Below, one piece after another: positions 1 through 5,742 of a DNA stretch of 12,338 nt (position 1 is its first letter; each line of letters begins with the position of its first letter). Below the pieces are notes generated by a model. That model saw only the letters and a program-made list of their open reading frames with translations, had not been told where the DNA came from and searched no databases. The position numbers and the translations under genes were made by a program. The DNA is from CAKSQL01 sp045606465 (lineage in GTDB: Bacteria > Bacillota > Clostridia > UBA1381), in NCBI GenBank assembly GCA_045606465.1, contig JAZURZ010000082.1, positions 1 through 12,338 of the forward strand, given 5' to 3'.

Positions 1-100
1 GTTGTTATGGTTTATAATTATATGATAAATGAAAATTAGACACTATAAGTAGGGCACTATTCATCGGTGCTCAGTGTAATAAAAAATGGACTGTAAAAAT
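1..100. other. Non-coding left flank of the insertion sequence
   Basis: No credible gene is visible in these AT-rich bases. Positions 35-63 (beginning ATTAGACACT and ending GGGCACTATTCA) read like the right end of a second IS3-family element. Read on the minus strand it begins TGAATAGTGCCC and ends in GTCTAAT, close in layout to the ends of the intact element next door. The rest of any such element would lie outside the window. The hexamer CACTAT occurs at 41-46 and 55-60. No terminator for leftward transcription was seen. Confidence 0.4.
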
Positions 101-124
101 TGAACCGACCCCCAAAAGTTAGAC
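101..124 (+). repeat. Left terminal inverted repeat of the IS
   Basis: The repeat starts TGAACCGACCCCC and ends GTTAGAC. It matches the reverse complement of 1619-1642 at 20 of 24 positions. The TG start is typical of the IS3 family. The same bases are the 5' arm of the hairpin that covers the orfA ribosome binding site. Confidence 0.85.
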
Positions 125-156
125 CAAAAATCTAACGATTGGGAGGTCGGTTTTTT
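103..156 (+). promoter_or_regulatory. Terminator-like hairpin sequestering the transposase RBS
   Basis: The arm 103-115 pairs with 139-152, with A144 bulged. After a 2x2 internal loop, GTTAGA (118-123) pairs with TCTAAC (131-136) around a 7-nt loop. The stem is followed at once by six T (151-156). The ribosome binding site GGGAGG (141-146) is inside the 3' arm. RNA entering from outside the element would fold this structure, which should terminate transcription, hide the RBS, or both. Control of this kind against read-through is established for other ISs such as IS10, IS50 and IS200. Its role here is inferred. Confidence 0.7.
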
Positions 157-157
157 C

Positions 158-736
158 GTGGCAAAATACAGTTGTGAATTTAAAATGAAAGTTGTACAAG
201 CATATATGAATGGTGAGGGAGGTTACGACTATCTTACGCAAAAATACAAACTTTCATCACGCAACAGTTTGATGATGTGGGTGAAAGCATACAAAGAATT
301 TGGTAATGATGGTTTGATGCGTTCAAGGAAAAACAATGATTACTCTTTTCAATTTAAACTCTCTGTGGTAGAATTGTATCTATCAAGTGAAGTCTCATAT
401 CAGGAATTAGCACTTTCACAAGGCATCAACAATCCATCTTTAATAACCAGATGGGTTAATGATTTTAGAATTGCCGGTCCTGATGCTTTGAGACCTAAAA
501 AGAAAGGTCGTAAGAAAACATTGGATATGAGAGAAATTAAAGAAACTCCGAAATCTAAAGAAGAAAACACTGTTGATACAAGTGCTGAACATGTCAAAGA
601 ACTTGAAGATGAATTGCTTAAACTTAGAATAGAGAATGCATATTTAAAAGAATTGAGGAGACTGCGTTTAGAAGAGGAAGCTCTTCAGAAAAAACAGCGA
701 GAATTGTCCACAGTCTCCGAGGACAGTTCAAATTAA
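158..736 (+). CDS. IS3-family transposase OrfA (DNA-binding subunit)
   Basis: This 192-residue protein has two helix-turn-helix regions, about residues 5-50 and 65-105, as in IS150-type OrfA. A basic stretch follows (RPKKKGRKK, 112-120), then a charged leucine-rich coiled coil, about 143-180, that should mediate multimerisation. The family role is recognition of the terminal inverted repeats and, when made as an OrfAB fusion, transposition. The start is GTG at 158, preceded by GGGAGG with 11 nt of spacing. That RBS lies inside a predicted hairpin, so initiation is probably weak. Translation either ends at 736 or shifts -1 near 689-695 into the orfB frame. The frame is intact. Confidence 0.92.
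   Translation: MAKYSCEFKMKVVQAYMNGEGGYDYLTQKYKLSSRNSLMMWVKAYKEFGNDGLMRSRKNNDYSFQFKLSVVELYLSSEVSYQELALSQGINNPSLITRWVNDFRIAGPDALRPKKKGRKKTLDMREIKETPKSKEENTVDTSAEHVKELEDELLKLRIENAYLKELRRLRLEEEALQKKQRELSTVSEDSSN
671..728 (+). promoter_or_regulatory. Programmed -1 ribosomal frameshift signal
   Basis: The OrfA frame reads CAG AAA AAA CAG, with the slippery AAAAAAC at 689-695. A purine-rich SD-like stretch, AGAGGAAG (673-680), lies about 10-12 nt upstream. Downstream, AATTGTCC (702-709) pairs with GGACAGTT (721-728), eight pairs including one G-U, with an 11-nt loop. The stem starts 7 nt after the A-run ends. All three elements match known -1 frameshift sites in IS3-family and dnaX genes. The orfB frame is open from 628, so a shift here yields a fusion of about 473 residues. 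Confidence 0.72.
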
Positions 737-777
737 AAGACATTCTCGCAGCAGTTGGTTTTCCAAAGGCAACATAT

Positions 778-1578
778 ATGTATTGGCAAAAGCGATTTGA
801 TAGAGAAAATCCCAATAAACATTTAGAGAATGTAATCACCGAAATACATATAGAAAACAAGGATTATGGTTACAGACGAGTATATAGAGAACTACGAAAC
901 AGAAAGATTCTTGTAAACAAAAAGAAAGTTCAAAGAATTATGCAAAAATTAGGCTTTCAGGTTACATCATTTACTCGTAAAAGCCGCAGATATAATTCAT
1001 ACAAAGGGAATGTTGGTAAAATAGCGCCAAACAGAATCAATCGTCGTTTTAACACCTCTGTACCGCATCAAAAGATAACTACTGATACTACTGAATTTAA
1101 GTATTATGAGATAGATAACAAAGGCAGAATGGTAATTAAGAAATTGTATTTAGATCCATTCCTTGATATGTTCAATGGAGAGGTCTTAAGCTATAACATA
1201 AGCAAAAATCCATCTGCTTCCGGCATTTTATCAGCACAAAAGCAAGCAATAGAAATAACCTCTGATTGCCAATATAGGAGAACATTTCATTCAGACAGAG
1301 GTTGGGCATATCAAATGAACTCATATTCCTATGCTTTAAAAGAAAACAAAATCTTTCAAAGTATGTCACGCAAAGGAAATTGTTATGATAATTCTGTCAT
1401 GGAAAATTTCTTTGGAATATTAAAGCAAGAAATGTATTATGGAACTACTTATTACAGTTTTGATGAGCTTAAAGAAGCCATTGAAAGGTATATAAAATAT
1501 TATAACGAGAAAAGGATTAAAGAGAAACTTGGGTGGATGAGTCCAGTACAATATCGGCTCAACACCTTGGCTGCATAA
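778..1578 (+). CDS. IS3-family transposase OrfB (DDE integrase domain)
   Basis: This is the catalytic half of the transposase, an RNase H-fold rve integrase domain. Numbered from the ATG at 778, the triad is D103 (TTDTTEF), D173 (HSDRGWAYQ) and E209 (DNSVMENFFG). Exactly 35 residues separate the last two, and K216 sits seven residues after the glutamate, as is typical of IS3. An N-terminal HTH_21-like region precedes the core, and the C-terminus ends in the usual YYNEKR..LGWMSPVQYR region. The frame is -1 relative to orfA and stays open upstream to 628. Residues encoded before the ATG (FKLKDILAAVGFPKATY) belong to the conserved family sequence. The natural product is therefore probably the frameshifted OrfAB fusion, and the ATG is only a nominal start. 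Confidence 0.93.
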   Translation: MYWQKRFDRENPNKHLENVITEIHIENKDYGYRRVYRELRNRKILVNKKKVQRIMQKLGFQVTSFTRKSRRYNSYKGNVGKIAPNRINRRFNTSVPHQKITTDTTEFKYYEIDNKGRMVIKKLYLDPFLDMFNGEVLSYNISKNPSASGILSAQKQAIEITSDCQYRRTFHSDRGWAYQMNSYSYALKENKIFQSMSRKGNCYDNSVMENFFGILKQEMYYGTTYYSFDELKEAIERYIKYYNEKRIKEKLGWMSPVQYRLNTLAA

Positions 1579-1612
1579 AAATAGCGTAGCAGTCATCAAA
1601 ACTACTACGCCA
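1576..1612 (-). terminator. Hairpin at the right end of the IS, likely stopping leftward transcription
   Basis: GCGTAG (1584-1589) pairs with CTACGC (1605-1610), extended by AGT/ACT after one mismatch, around a 7-nt loop. Read on the minus strand the stem is followed by TATTTTTATG, a terminator-like U-tract. It would stop transcripts running out of the upp operon before they become antisense to the transposase gene. On the plus strand the bases after the stem are A-rich, so it is a poor terminator there. Confidence 0.5.
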
Positions 1613-1618
1613 TAAAAA

Positions 1619-1642
1619 GTCTAACTTTTTGGGGTCACATCA
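1619..1642 (-). repeat. Right terminal inverted repeat of the IS
   Basis: Read on the minus strand it starts TGATGTGACCCC and ends GTTAGAC. It is the partner of 101-124. The boundary at 1642 is chosen because it gives an ungapped 24-bp alignment with the left end. An end at 1637 is possible if only the best-matching core is counted. Confidence 0.82.
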
Positions 1643-1662
1643 TTTACATACCAATTTTTATT

Positions 1663-2220
1663 TTATTCTTTTATGGTTCCGTCAGCATTGAAAAGAGGCA
1701 ATGGTTTTAAAAAAGTTATGTCATCACGATTTTTTGCATCTCCCTCTGCCAAAACTGCCATTCTTCCTACAATTTCTCCACCTGCGGCCTGCACAAGTCT
1801 TTCTATTGCATTCAATGATTCTCCTGTACTTATTACGTCATCAATAATTAAAACTTTTTTTCCTGACAAAAGCCTTTTCTCCTTTTCGCCTATGCAAAGT
1901 ATCTGCTTATGGTCAGTGGTTATGGAGTTTACATTTACCTCAATAGGATTTTTAGTATAAACTTTAGGACCTTTTCTTGCAATTACATATTCATTTTTCC
2001 CCATTTGTCTTGCCATTTCATAAATAAGAGGAATACTTTTTGCCTCAGCAGTAAACAAAATGTCGTGTTCAGGTGCTTTTTTTATAAGCTCAGATGCACA
2101 CGCTTTTGTAATTTCCACATCTCCAAAAAGAATAAATGCTGCTATTGAGGTTTCCTCGCTCACAGGAAAAAGCTCCAGTTCACGGGTAAGTCCCGCAATT
2201 TCCATTTTATATGTCAACAT
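1663..2220 (-). CDS. Purine-type phosphoribosyltransferase (adenine PRTase-like)
   Basis: This 185-residue type I phosphoribosyltransferase transfers ribose-5-phosphate from PRPP to a nucleobase in salvage. The PRPP-binding loop is clear at 123-135 (VLIIDDVISTGES). FTAEAKSIPLIYEMARQMG (56-74) and ARKGPKVY (81-88) match a Clostridia group usually annotated as adenine phosphoribosyltransferase. Substrate specificity (adenine or another purine) cannot be read from the sequence. The ATG at 2220 is preceded by TAGGGGG (2231-2237) at a spacing of 10 nt, which supports this start over Met6. It follows upp by 20 bp and is almost certainly co-transcribed with it. Its own terminator is not visible, because the IS begins 20 bp past the stop. 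Confidence 0.88.
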   Translation of the reverse strand: MLTYKMEIAGLTRELELFPVSEETSIAAFILFGDVEITKACASELIKKAPEHDILFTAEAKSIPLIYEMARQMGKNEYVIARKGPKVYTKNPIEVNVNSITTDHKQILCIGEKEKRLLSGKKVLIIDDVISTGESLNAIERLVQAAGGEIVGRMAVLAEGDAKNRDDITFLKPLPLFNADGTIKE

Positions 2221-2240
2221 TTTAACAAAGCCCCCTAAAA

Positions 2241-2870
2241 TTATAATGTGCCAAAAAGTCTGTCGCCTGCATCGCCAAGACCAGGAACAATGTATCCATT
2301 TTCGTTAAGCTTTTCATCTACCGCTCCGCAAAATACTTCTACATCAGGATGAGCCTTTCTCACAGCCTCAACCCCCTGAGGCGCTGCAATTATACAAACC
2401 AATTTTATTCTTGTTGCACCTCGTTTTTTAATAAAATCAATTGCCGCAGCTGCACTTCCGCCCGTTGCGAGCATAGGGTCAAGAACAAGTACCTGACGCT
2501 TTTCTATGTCGGCAGGAAGCTTGCAATAGTATTCCACAGGCTTTAGATTTTCTTCATTTCTGTAAAGTCCAATATGCCCTACCTTTGCAGCAGGAATAAG
2601 ATCCTGCATGGCGTCAACCATTCCAAGTCCTGCTCTTAATATAGGCACAAGTGCAACCTGACGCTCTATTCTTCTTCCCATCATTTTGCTTATGGGAGTT
2701 TCCAGCTCAAATTCTTCAAGACTTAAGTCCTTTGTTGCCTCATAGCCCAAAAGAAGACCAATCTCGTAAGCACATTCACGAAAATCCTTAACACTTGTGT
2801 TTTTGTCCCTCATAATTGACAGCTTATGCACAATAAGCGGATGATTGATAATATGTACCTTGTTATCCAT
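2241..2870 (-). CDS. upp: Uracil phosphoribosyltransferase
   Basis: The enzyme converts uracil and PRPP to UMP in cytoplasmic pyrimidine salvage. At 209 residues it has the usual length of bacterial Upp. The PRPP loop VLVLDPMLATGGSA is at 127-140. VPILRAGLGM (75-84) and the uracil-binding C-terminal GYIVPGLGDAGDR (192-204) are all canonical. The ATG at 2870 is preceded by GGAGGT at 2876-2881. It is the first gene of a two-gene salvage operon. Its leader contains a strong promoter followed by a terminator-like hairpin, so expression may be set by attenuation. Confidence 0.96.
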   Translation of the reverse strand: MDNKVHIINHPLIVHKLSIMRDKNTSVKDFRECAYEIGLLLGYEATKDLSLEEFELETPISKMMGRRIERQVALVPILRAGLGMVDAMQDLIPAAKVGHIGLYRNEENLKPVEYYCKLPADIEKRQVLVLDPMLATGGSAAAAIDFIKKRGATRIKLVCIIAAPQGVEAVRKAHPDVEVFCGAVDEKLNENGYIVPGLGDAGDRLFGTL

Positions 2871-2893
2871 AATTTACCTCCGTAACAACTCGG

Positions 2894-2924
2894 AAAAAAG
2901 GGCAAAAAAACCATGCCCTTTTTT
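2894..2924 (-). terminator. Intrinsic terminator/attenuator hairpin in the upp leader
   Basis: AAAAAAGGGCA (2894-2904) pairs perfectly with TGCCCTTTTTT (2914-2924), 11 bp around a 9-nt loop. On the minus strand the GC core is followed by six T. It may end the ypeB transcript. It also lies downstream of the predicted upp promoter and only about 13 nt before the upp RBS, so every upp transcript must pass through it. I saw no PyrR-type binding loop or competing antiterminator helix in the roughly 66-nt leader. Confidence 0.8.
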
Positions 2925-2942
2925 CTTTTTTTCCTAACTTCT

Positions 2943-2971
2943 ATTATATAACATTATTTTTGATTTGTCTA
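2943..2971 (-). promoter_or_regulatory. Predicted sigma-A promoter of upp
   Basis: On the minus strand the -35 is TAGACA (2971-2966, five of six to consensus) and the -10 is a perfect TATAAT (2948-2943), with a 17-bp spacer. Transcription should start near 2936-2938, giving a leader of about 66 nt. It lies between the ypeB stop and the leader hairpin. Confidence 0.75.
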
Positions 2972-2991
2972 TCAATTTTCAAAAAATTTTT

Positions 2992-4350
2992 TTATACTGT
3001 CAAAATCCCATTTTCAGACTCTATAAGCATCAGAATTTTTTCTTCTCTTCCATTTTCGGCATTTATATAAACAAGGAAATTTCTTTCCTTGTATTTTCCT
3101 TTCACCTCATAGCAAAAAACTTCTTTTTTGCTATCCTTCGGTATAAGAGCAAGGCTTATTTTATCTATTGTCAGATGGGAATTTATTTTTTCTCTTACCT
3201 CAGACTCACTTATTTTTGTTTCGGGGAATACTCTTTGCTTATGATTCATAATATAACCATTTGCCTCAAAGCCTATAATTTCTCCATCATCAAGGGCAAC
3301 TTTTACCTTTATTAAATCAGAATAGCATACCACTTCTCCCTGCTTATAGGCAAAATTTATTGTTGCTATTCCATTTGCTTTGTCATAATAGCTATTTTGC
3401 ATGGAAGTATATCCCTTTTCGTAAAGATAATTTCTTGCTCTTAAAATTGCATTTTCAACAGTTATATTTTCCTCGCCAATTTCACGATTTATAAGAAAAT
3501 ACAAAGGGTATCCTCCCTTTTTTGTAAATGCAGCATATATGCTTTGGGTGTCGGATGAGCCTTTAAAAAGATAAGACTCTAAAGCAGTATTCTGACTTTC
3601 GCCATCACTTTGTATTATTTCTCCCCACCCGCCCAAAAAGCTTTTTGCAACATTTAGTGCCTGTTGCTCGGAAATTTTTTCTTTGTCCTGGCACATTATA
3701 GGCGTAATTCTTTCAATATGCTCTGAAAATGGTCCGTCATATATAAGAGATGGATATTCCTGAAATTGCTTTTCTACCCTTTCAAAGCCTGATGCCGCTC
3801 CGCCCTCATCAGCATTTGCAACTGACGACAGATGCAAATCTGCCTCTTTTTGCATTTTGCCAAAGCTGATTGTTCCATCATAAATTTCAACTTGCATTTT
3901 TAAAAGTTCATTATTCAAATTTGTTGCATAATCACCAAGAGATGCTAAATTTTTATAATCCTCTTCACTTATTTCCTCATCATAAATGGCTCTTTGGCTT
4001 AGCATATAGGTATAGTCCCCAATCTGAGATAAAAACTTTTCGGTTTTTTCAAGATTAATCTCAGATATCGGAAGTTGCGCAAGGCAGGCTTTTGCAGCTG
4101 CACATTCCCTGAAAAGCTCACTTGAGATTGTAGCCATTTGTGCCGACGATGATGCGAGCATACTTTTTTGAAGCAGGGTTTCTACATTGTCAATATAGTC
4201 AACAAGCTCGTGAAATGCCCTGTTATAGTTGTTTTCTACCGAAATTTTCATGGCATTAACACGTCTGTACTGCCAGCCTGCAATAACCGCCGCAACAACA
4301 AAAAGAATTGCAAAAATCCAATAAAGATATTTATATTTTGTTCTTTCCAT
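2992..4350 (-). CDS. ypeB: Germination protein YpeB
   Basis: YpeB is needed for the assembly and stability of the cortex-lytic enzyme SleB in the dormant spore. This 452-residue protein, the usual length, has a short cytoplasmic start and one membrane segment (about 9-26). An extended helical region follows to about 195. Next comes a strongly YpeB-like signature (EYPSLIYDGPFSEH, 198-211) and three PepSY-like repeats, roughly 225-290, 295-370 and 378-450. The gene begins 9 bp after the sleB stop. Its SD-like AGGAGA overlaps that stop codon, so the two are probably translationally coupled. It is probably transcribed with sleB in the forespore. Identity rests on the signature, the architecture and the sleB partnership. 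Confidence 0.93.
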   Translation of the reverse strand: MERTKYKYLYWIFAILFVVAAVIAGWQYRRVNAMKISVENNYNRAFHELVDYIDNVETLLQKSMLASSSAQMATISSELFRECAAAKACLAQLPISEINLEKTEKFLSQIGDYTYMLSQRAIYDEEISEEDYKNLASLGDYATNLNNELLKMQVEIYDGTISFGKMQKEADLHLSSVANADEGGAASGFERVEKQFQEYPSLIYDGPFSEHIERITPIMCQDKEKISEQQALNVAKSFLGGWGEIIQSDGESQNTALESYLFKGSSDTQSIYAAFTKKGGYPLYFLINREIGEENITVENAILRARNYLYEKGYTSMQNSYYDKANGIATINFAYKQGEVVCYSDLIKVKVALDDGEIIGFEANGYIMNHKQRVFPETKISESEVREKINSHLTIDKISLALIPKDSKKEVFCYEVKGKYKERNFLVYINAENGREEKILMLIESENGILTV

Positions 4351-4359
4351 ATTCTTCTC

Positions 4360-4815
4360 CTATTTACAAAAACGATGTTTTCCTATTTGTTTTATCAAAG
4401 GTCTTGACCATATCCATGAGCTTGTTGCGGTGTCGGGATTAAAATAATAAATTGCTCCCCCTGTAGGGTCCCAGCCATTCATGGCATCCTCGCACGCTTT
4501 ATATACAGTGGAATTTTGAGCTATTGGTTCATTTATCTGTCCGTCAGAAACTGCGGTAAACGCCCCTGGCTGATATATCACTCCTGACACAGAATTTGGA
4601 AATGACGGGCTTTTCACTCTGTTTAATATAACTGCGGCAACTGCCACCTGTCCCTCATAGGGTTCTCCTCTTGCCTCTCCATTTACTGCTCTTGCCATAA
4701 GCTGAAGATCCCCCGAAGAGCGAGCCGGCTGTGCCATACCATGATAAGCAAAAAAGTATAGTGCAGTTATTGTAGTTATTCCAAAAAAGACTGCTGATAT
4801 GATTTTTTGTTTCAA
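4360..4815 (-). CDS. sleB: Spore cortex-lytic hydrolase, SleB/CwlJ family (catalytic domain only)
   Basis: The product is a 151-residue Hydrolase_2 family protein that depolymerises spore cortex peptidoglycan at germination. An N-terminal signal or membrane segment covers about 4-24. The catalytic domain starts near residue 36, with LMARAVNGEARGEPYEGQVA (39-58); E47 is the expected catalytic acid. AVILNRV and the GAIYYFNP region are also typical. Bacillus SleB has a peptidoglycan-binding domain ahead of the catalytic domain. Here it is absent, giving a CwlJ-like size but with a signal sequence as in SleB. The start is TTG at 4815, with AGAGGGAG only about 4 nt upstream. Choosing the later Met27 would lose the signal sequence. 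The adjacent ypeB supports the SleB assignment. Confidence 0.9.
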   Translation of the reverse strand: MKQKIISAVFFGITTITALYFFAYHGMAQPARSSGDLQLMARAVNGEARGEPYEGQVAVAAVILNRVKSPSFPNSVSGVIYQPGAFTAVSDGQINEPIAQNSTVYKACEDAMNGWDPTGGAIYYFNPDTATSSWIWSRPLIKQIGKHRFCK

Positions 4816-4845
4816 TTTTCTCCCTCTTTTCTTTATTTTTCAGGC

Positions 4846-4871
4846 AACTGTAAAATGTTAGTTTTACAATT
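4846..4871. repeat. Inverted repeat in the sleB leader (possible operator)
   Basis: TGTAAAA (4849-4855) and TTTTACA (4862-4868) form a perfect 7-bp inverted repeat with a 6-bp centre. It extends to 10 bp with one mismatch. It lies between the candidate sleB promoter and its RBS. It has no T-run, so it looks more like a protein-binding site or an mRNA hairpin than a terminator. The binding factor is unknown. Confidence 0.4.
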
Positions 4872-4896
4872 ATCCATTTTTCTTTTTTTCTTAAAA

Positions 4897-4925
4897 TAGT
4901 TTGTACCCTTTTATGGCTTTTATTC
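4897..4925 (-). promoter_or_regulatory. Candidate sigma-G promoter of sleB-ypeB
   Basis: On the minus strand GAATA (4925-4921) fits the sigma-G -35 (GHATR). CAAACTA (4903-4897) fits six of seven positions of the -10 (CATNNTA). The spacer is 17 bp. sleB is expressed from sigma-G in Bacillus, which agrees. The leader would be about 75 nt. Confidence 0.5.
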
Positions 4926-4933
4926 CATGTTTG

Positions 4934-4973
4934 GTATATTTTTAAAAAATATTGTCAATTATTTAGTTGACAA
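4934..4973 (+). promoter_or_regulatory. Putative spoIIR control region with a TTGTCAA/TTGACAA palindrome
   Basis: A perfect inverted repeat, TTGTCAA (4952-4958) and TTGACAA (4967-4973), is separated by 8 bp and ends 7 nt before the spoIIR RBS. GTATA at 4934-4938 fits a sigma-F -35, and spoIIR is a known sigma-F gene, but the matching -10 is poor. The palindrome may be an operator or a leader hairpin. Confidence 0.35.
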
Positions 4974-4997
4974 AAATTTTGAAAGGACTTTTAAATT

Positions 4998-5630
4998 ATG
5001 AAAAAATTTCTTTTTTTTCCTCCTTTTATTTCATGCATTATACTTTGCTCAATAGCATATGCCGCTACAGTGCAAAAGGATTTGTCAGAGGAGCTTTTGC
5101 GACTTCACATTGTAGCAAACAGCAACTCTATTACCGACCAGGAGGCAAAGCTTTTTGTGAGAGATGAAATAATAAAACAAGTTAAAGATGAATTTTCCTT
5201 TGCAAGTGACAAGGAGGGTCTTAGAGTTGATTTAATTAAAAATACAGAAAAATTCGAAAAAATTGCAGATGAGGCGCTAAAAAAATCGGGACTTTCATAC
5301 AAAAGCAATGCAAAGATTGAAAGAATTTTAATACCAAGAAAGGAATATAACAACATCATTCTTCCCGAGGGAGAGTATGATGCATTGGTTGTGCGCTTGG
5401 GAGAGGCAAAGGGCGAGAATTGGTGGTGCATTGTCTATCCTCCCCTTTGCTTTACCGAAAGCACCTTTGGGAATTTGAGTAATGATGCAAAAGAATATTT
5501 AAAAAATACCCTTTCCCCCGAAAGCTATAATCTTATAAGCCAAGAGGGCTTCAGTATTGAATACAAGTTGAAGTTAGTAGAAATTTTTGAAAAAATAAAA
5601 GAAAAATGGTTTTTGAAAGTTTTTAAATAA
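4998..5630 (+). CDS. spoIIR: Stage II sporulation protein R
   Basis: SpoIIR is made in the forespore and secreted into the intermembrane space. There it triggers SpoIIGA to cleave pro-sigma-E in the mother cell. The 210-residue protein has a signal peptide (about 1-22, ending AYA). Family signatures are RLHIVANSNS (35-44), DQEAKLFVRD (47-56) and GENWWCIVYPPLCF (139-152). The ATG at 4998 follows GAAAGGA (4981-4987) at normal spacing. It is the only host gene on the plus strand. It diverges from sleB-ypeB and converges on aspS. Confidence 0.95.
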   Translation: MKKFLFFPPFISCIILCSIAYAATVQKDLSEELLRLHIVANSNSITDQEAKLFVRDEIIKQVKDEFSFASDKEGLRVDLIKNTEKFEKIADEALKKSGLSYKSNAKIERILIPRKEYNNIILPEGEYDALVVRLGEAKGENWWCIVYPPLCFTESTFGNLSNDAKEYLKNTLSPESYNLISQEGFSIEYKLKLVEIFEKIKEKWFLKVFK

Positions 5631-5639
5631 ATGTACAAA

Positions 5640-5717
5640 AAAGCACATCACTTTTGATATGCGCCCTAAAGGTTAGACACTTTTTTAGGTGCATATCACT
5701 CATAAATGATGTGCTTT
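5640..5717. terminator. Long palindrome between spoIIR and aspS, likely two-way terminator
   Basis: The outer arms AAAGCACATCA (5640-5650) and TGATGTGCTTT (5707-5717) pair perfectly. The inner arms TGATATGCG (5655-5663) and TGCATATCA (5690-5698) pair with one G-U. After a bulged C, CCTAAA (5665-5670) pairs with TTTAGG (5684-5689). About 26 pairs form in 78 nt. Leftward, the outer stem is followed by six T; rightward by TTTAATTATT. This suits termination of both converging genes. The inner part resembles IS3-family ends (see findings). Confidence 0.7.
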
Positions 5718-5742
5718 AATTATTAACCACTAAATATGTTTT

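Larger units (their letters stand above)
101..1642 (+). mobile_element. Complete IS3-family (IS150-type) insertion sequence
   Basis: This is a 1542-bp element with two overlapping reading frames, orfA and orfB, related by a -1 frameshift. The ends are 24-bp inverted repeats, both starting TGA when read inward, that match at 20 of 24 positions without gaps. OrfB carries the DD35E triad and OrfA carries helix-turn-helix domains and a coiled coil, as in IS150. Both frames are open and the key catalytic residues are present, so the copy appears intact. No 3-4 bp target duplication is visible: the left flank reads AAAT and the right flank TTTA. The element lies 20 bp past the stop codon of the convergent phosphoribosyltransferase gene, so it does not break that gene. 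The subgroup is inferred from protein architecture. Confidence 0.93.

Noticed and set aside
50..75. GGGCAC/GTGCTC hairpin as a terminator for leftward transcription
   Set aside because: The stem is only about 5 pairs with one mismatch and no T-run on either strand.
2965..3315. Plus-strand open frame of about 116 codons
   Set aside because: It lies opposite the end of ypeB, is very rich in Phe/Tyr/Ile from AT-rich sequence, and has no RBS.
4967..4990. TTGACA as a sigma-A -35 for spoIIR
   Set aside because: A -10 at proper spacing would overlap the start codon. The sequence is better seen as half of an inverted repeat.
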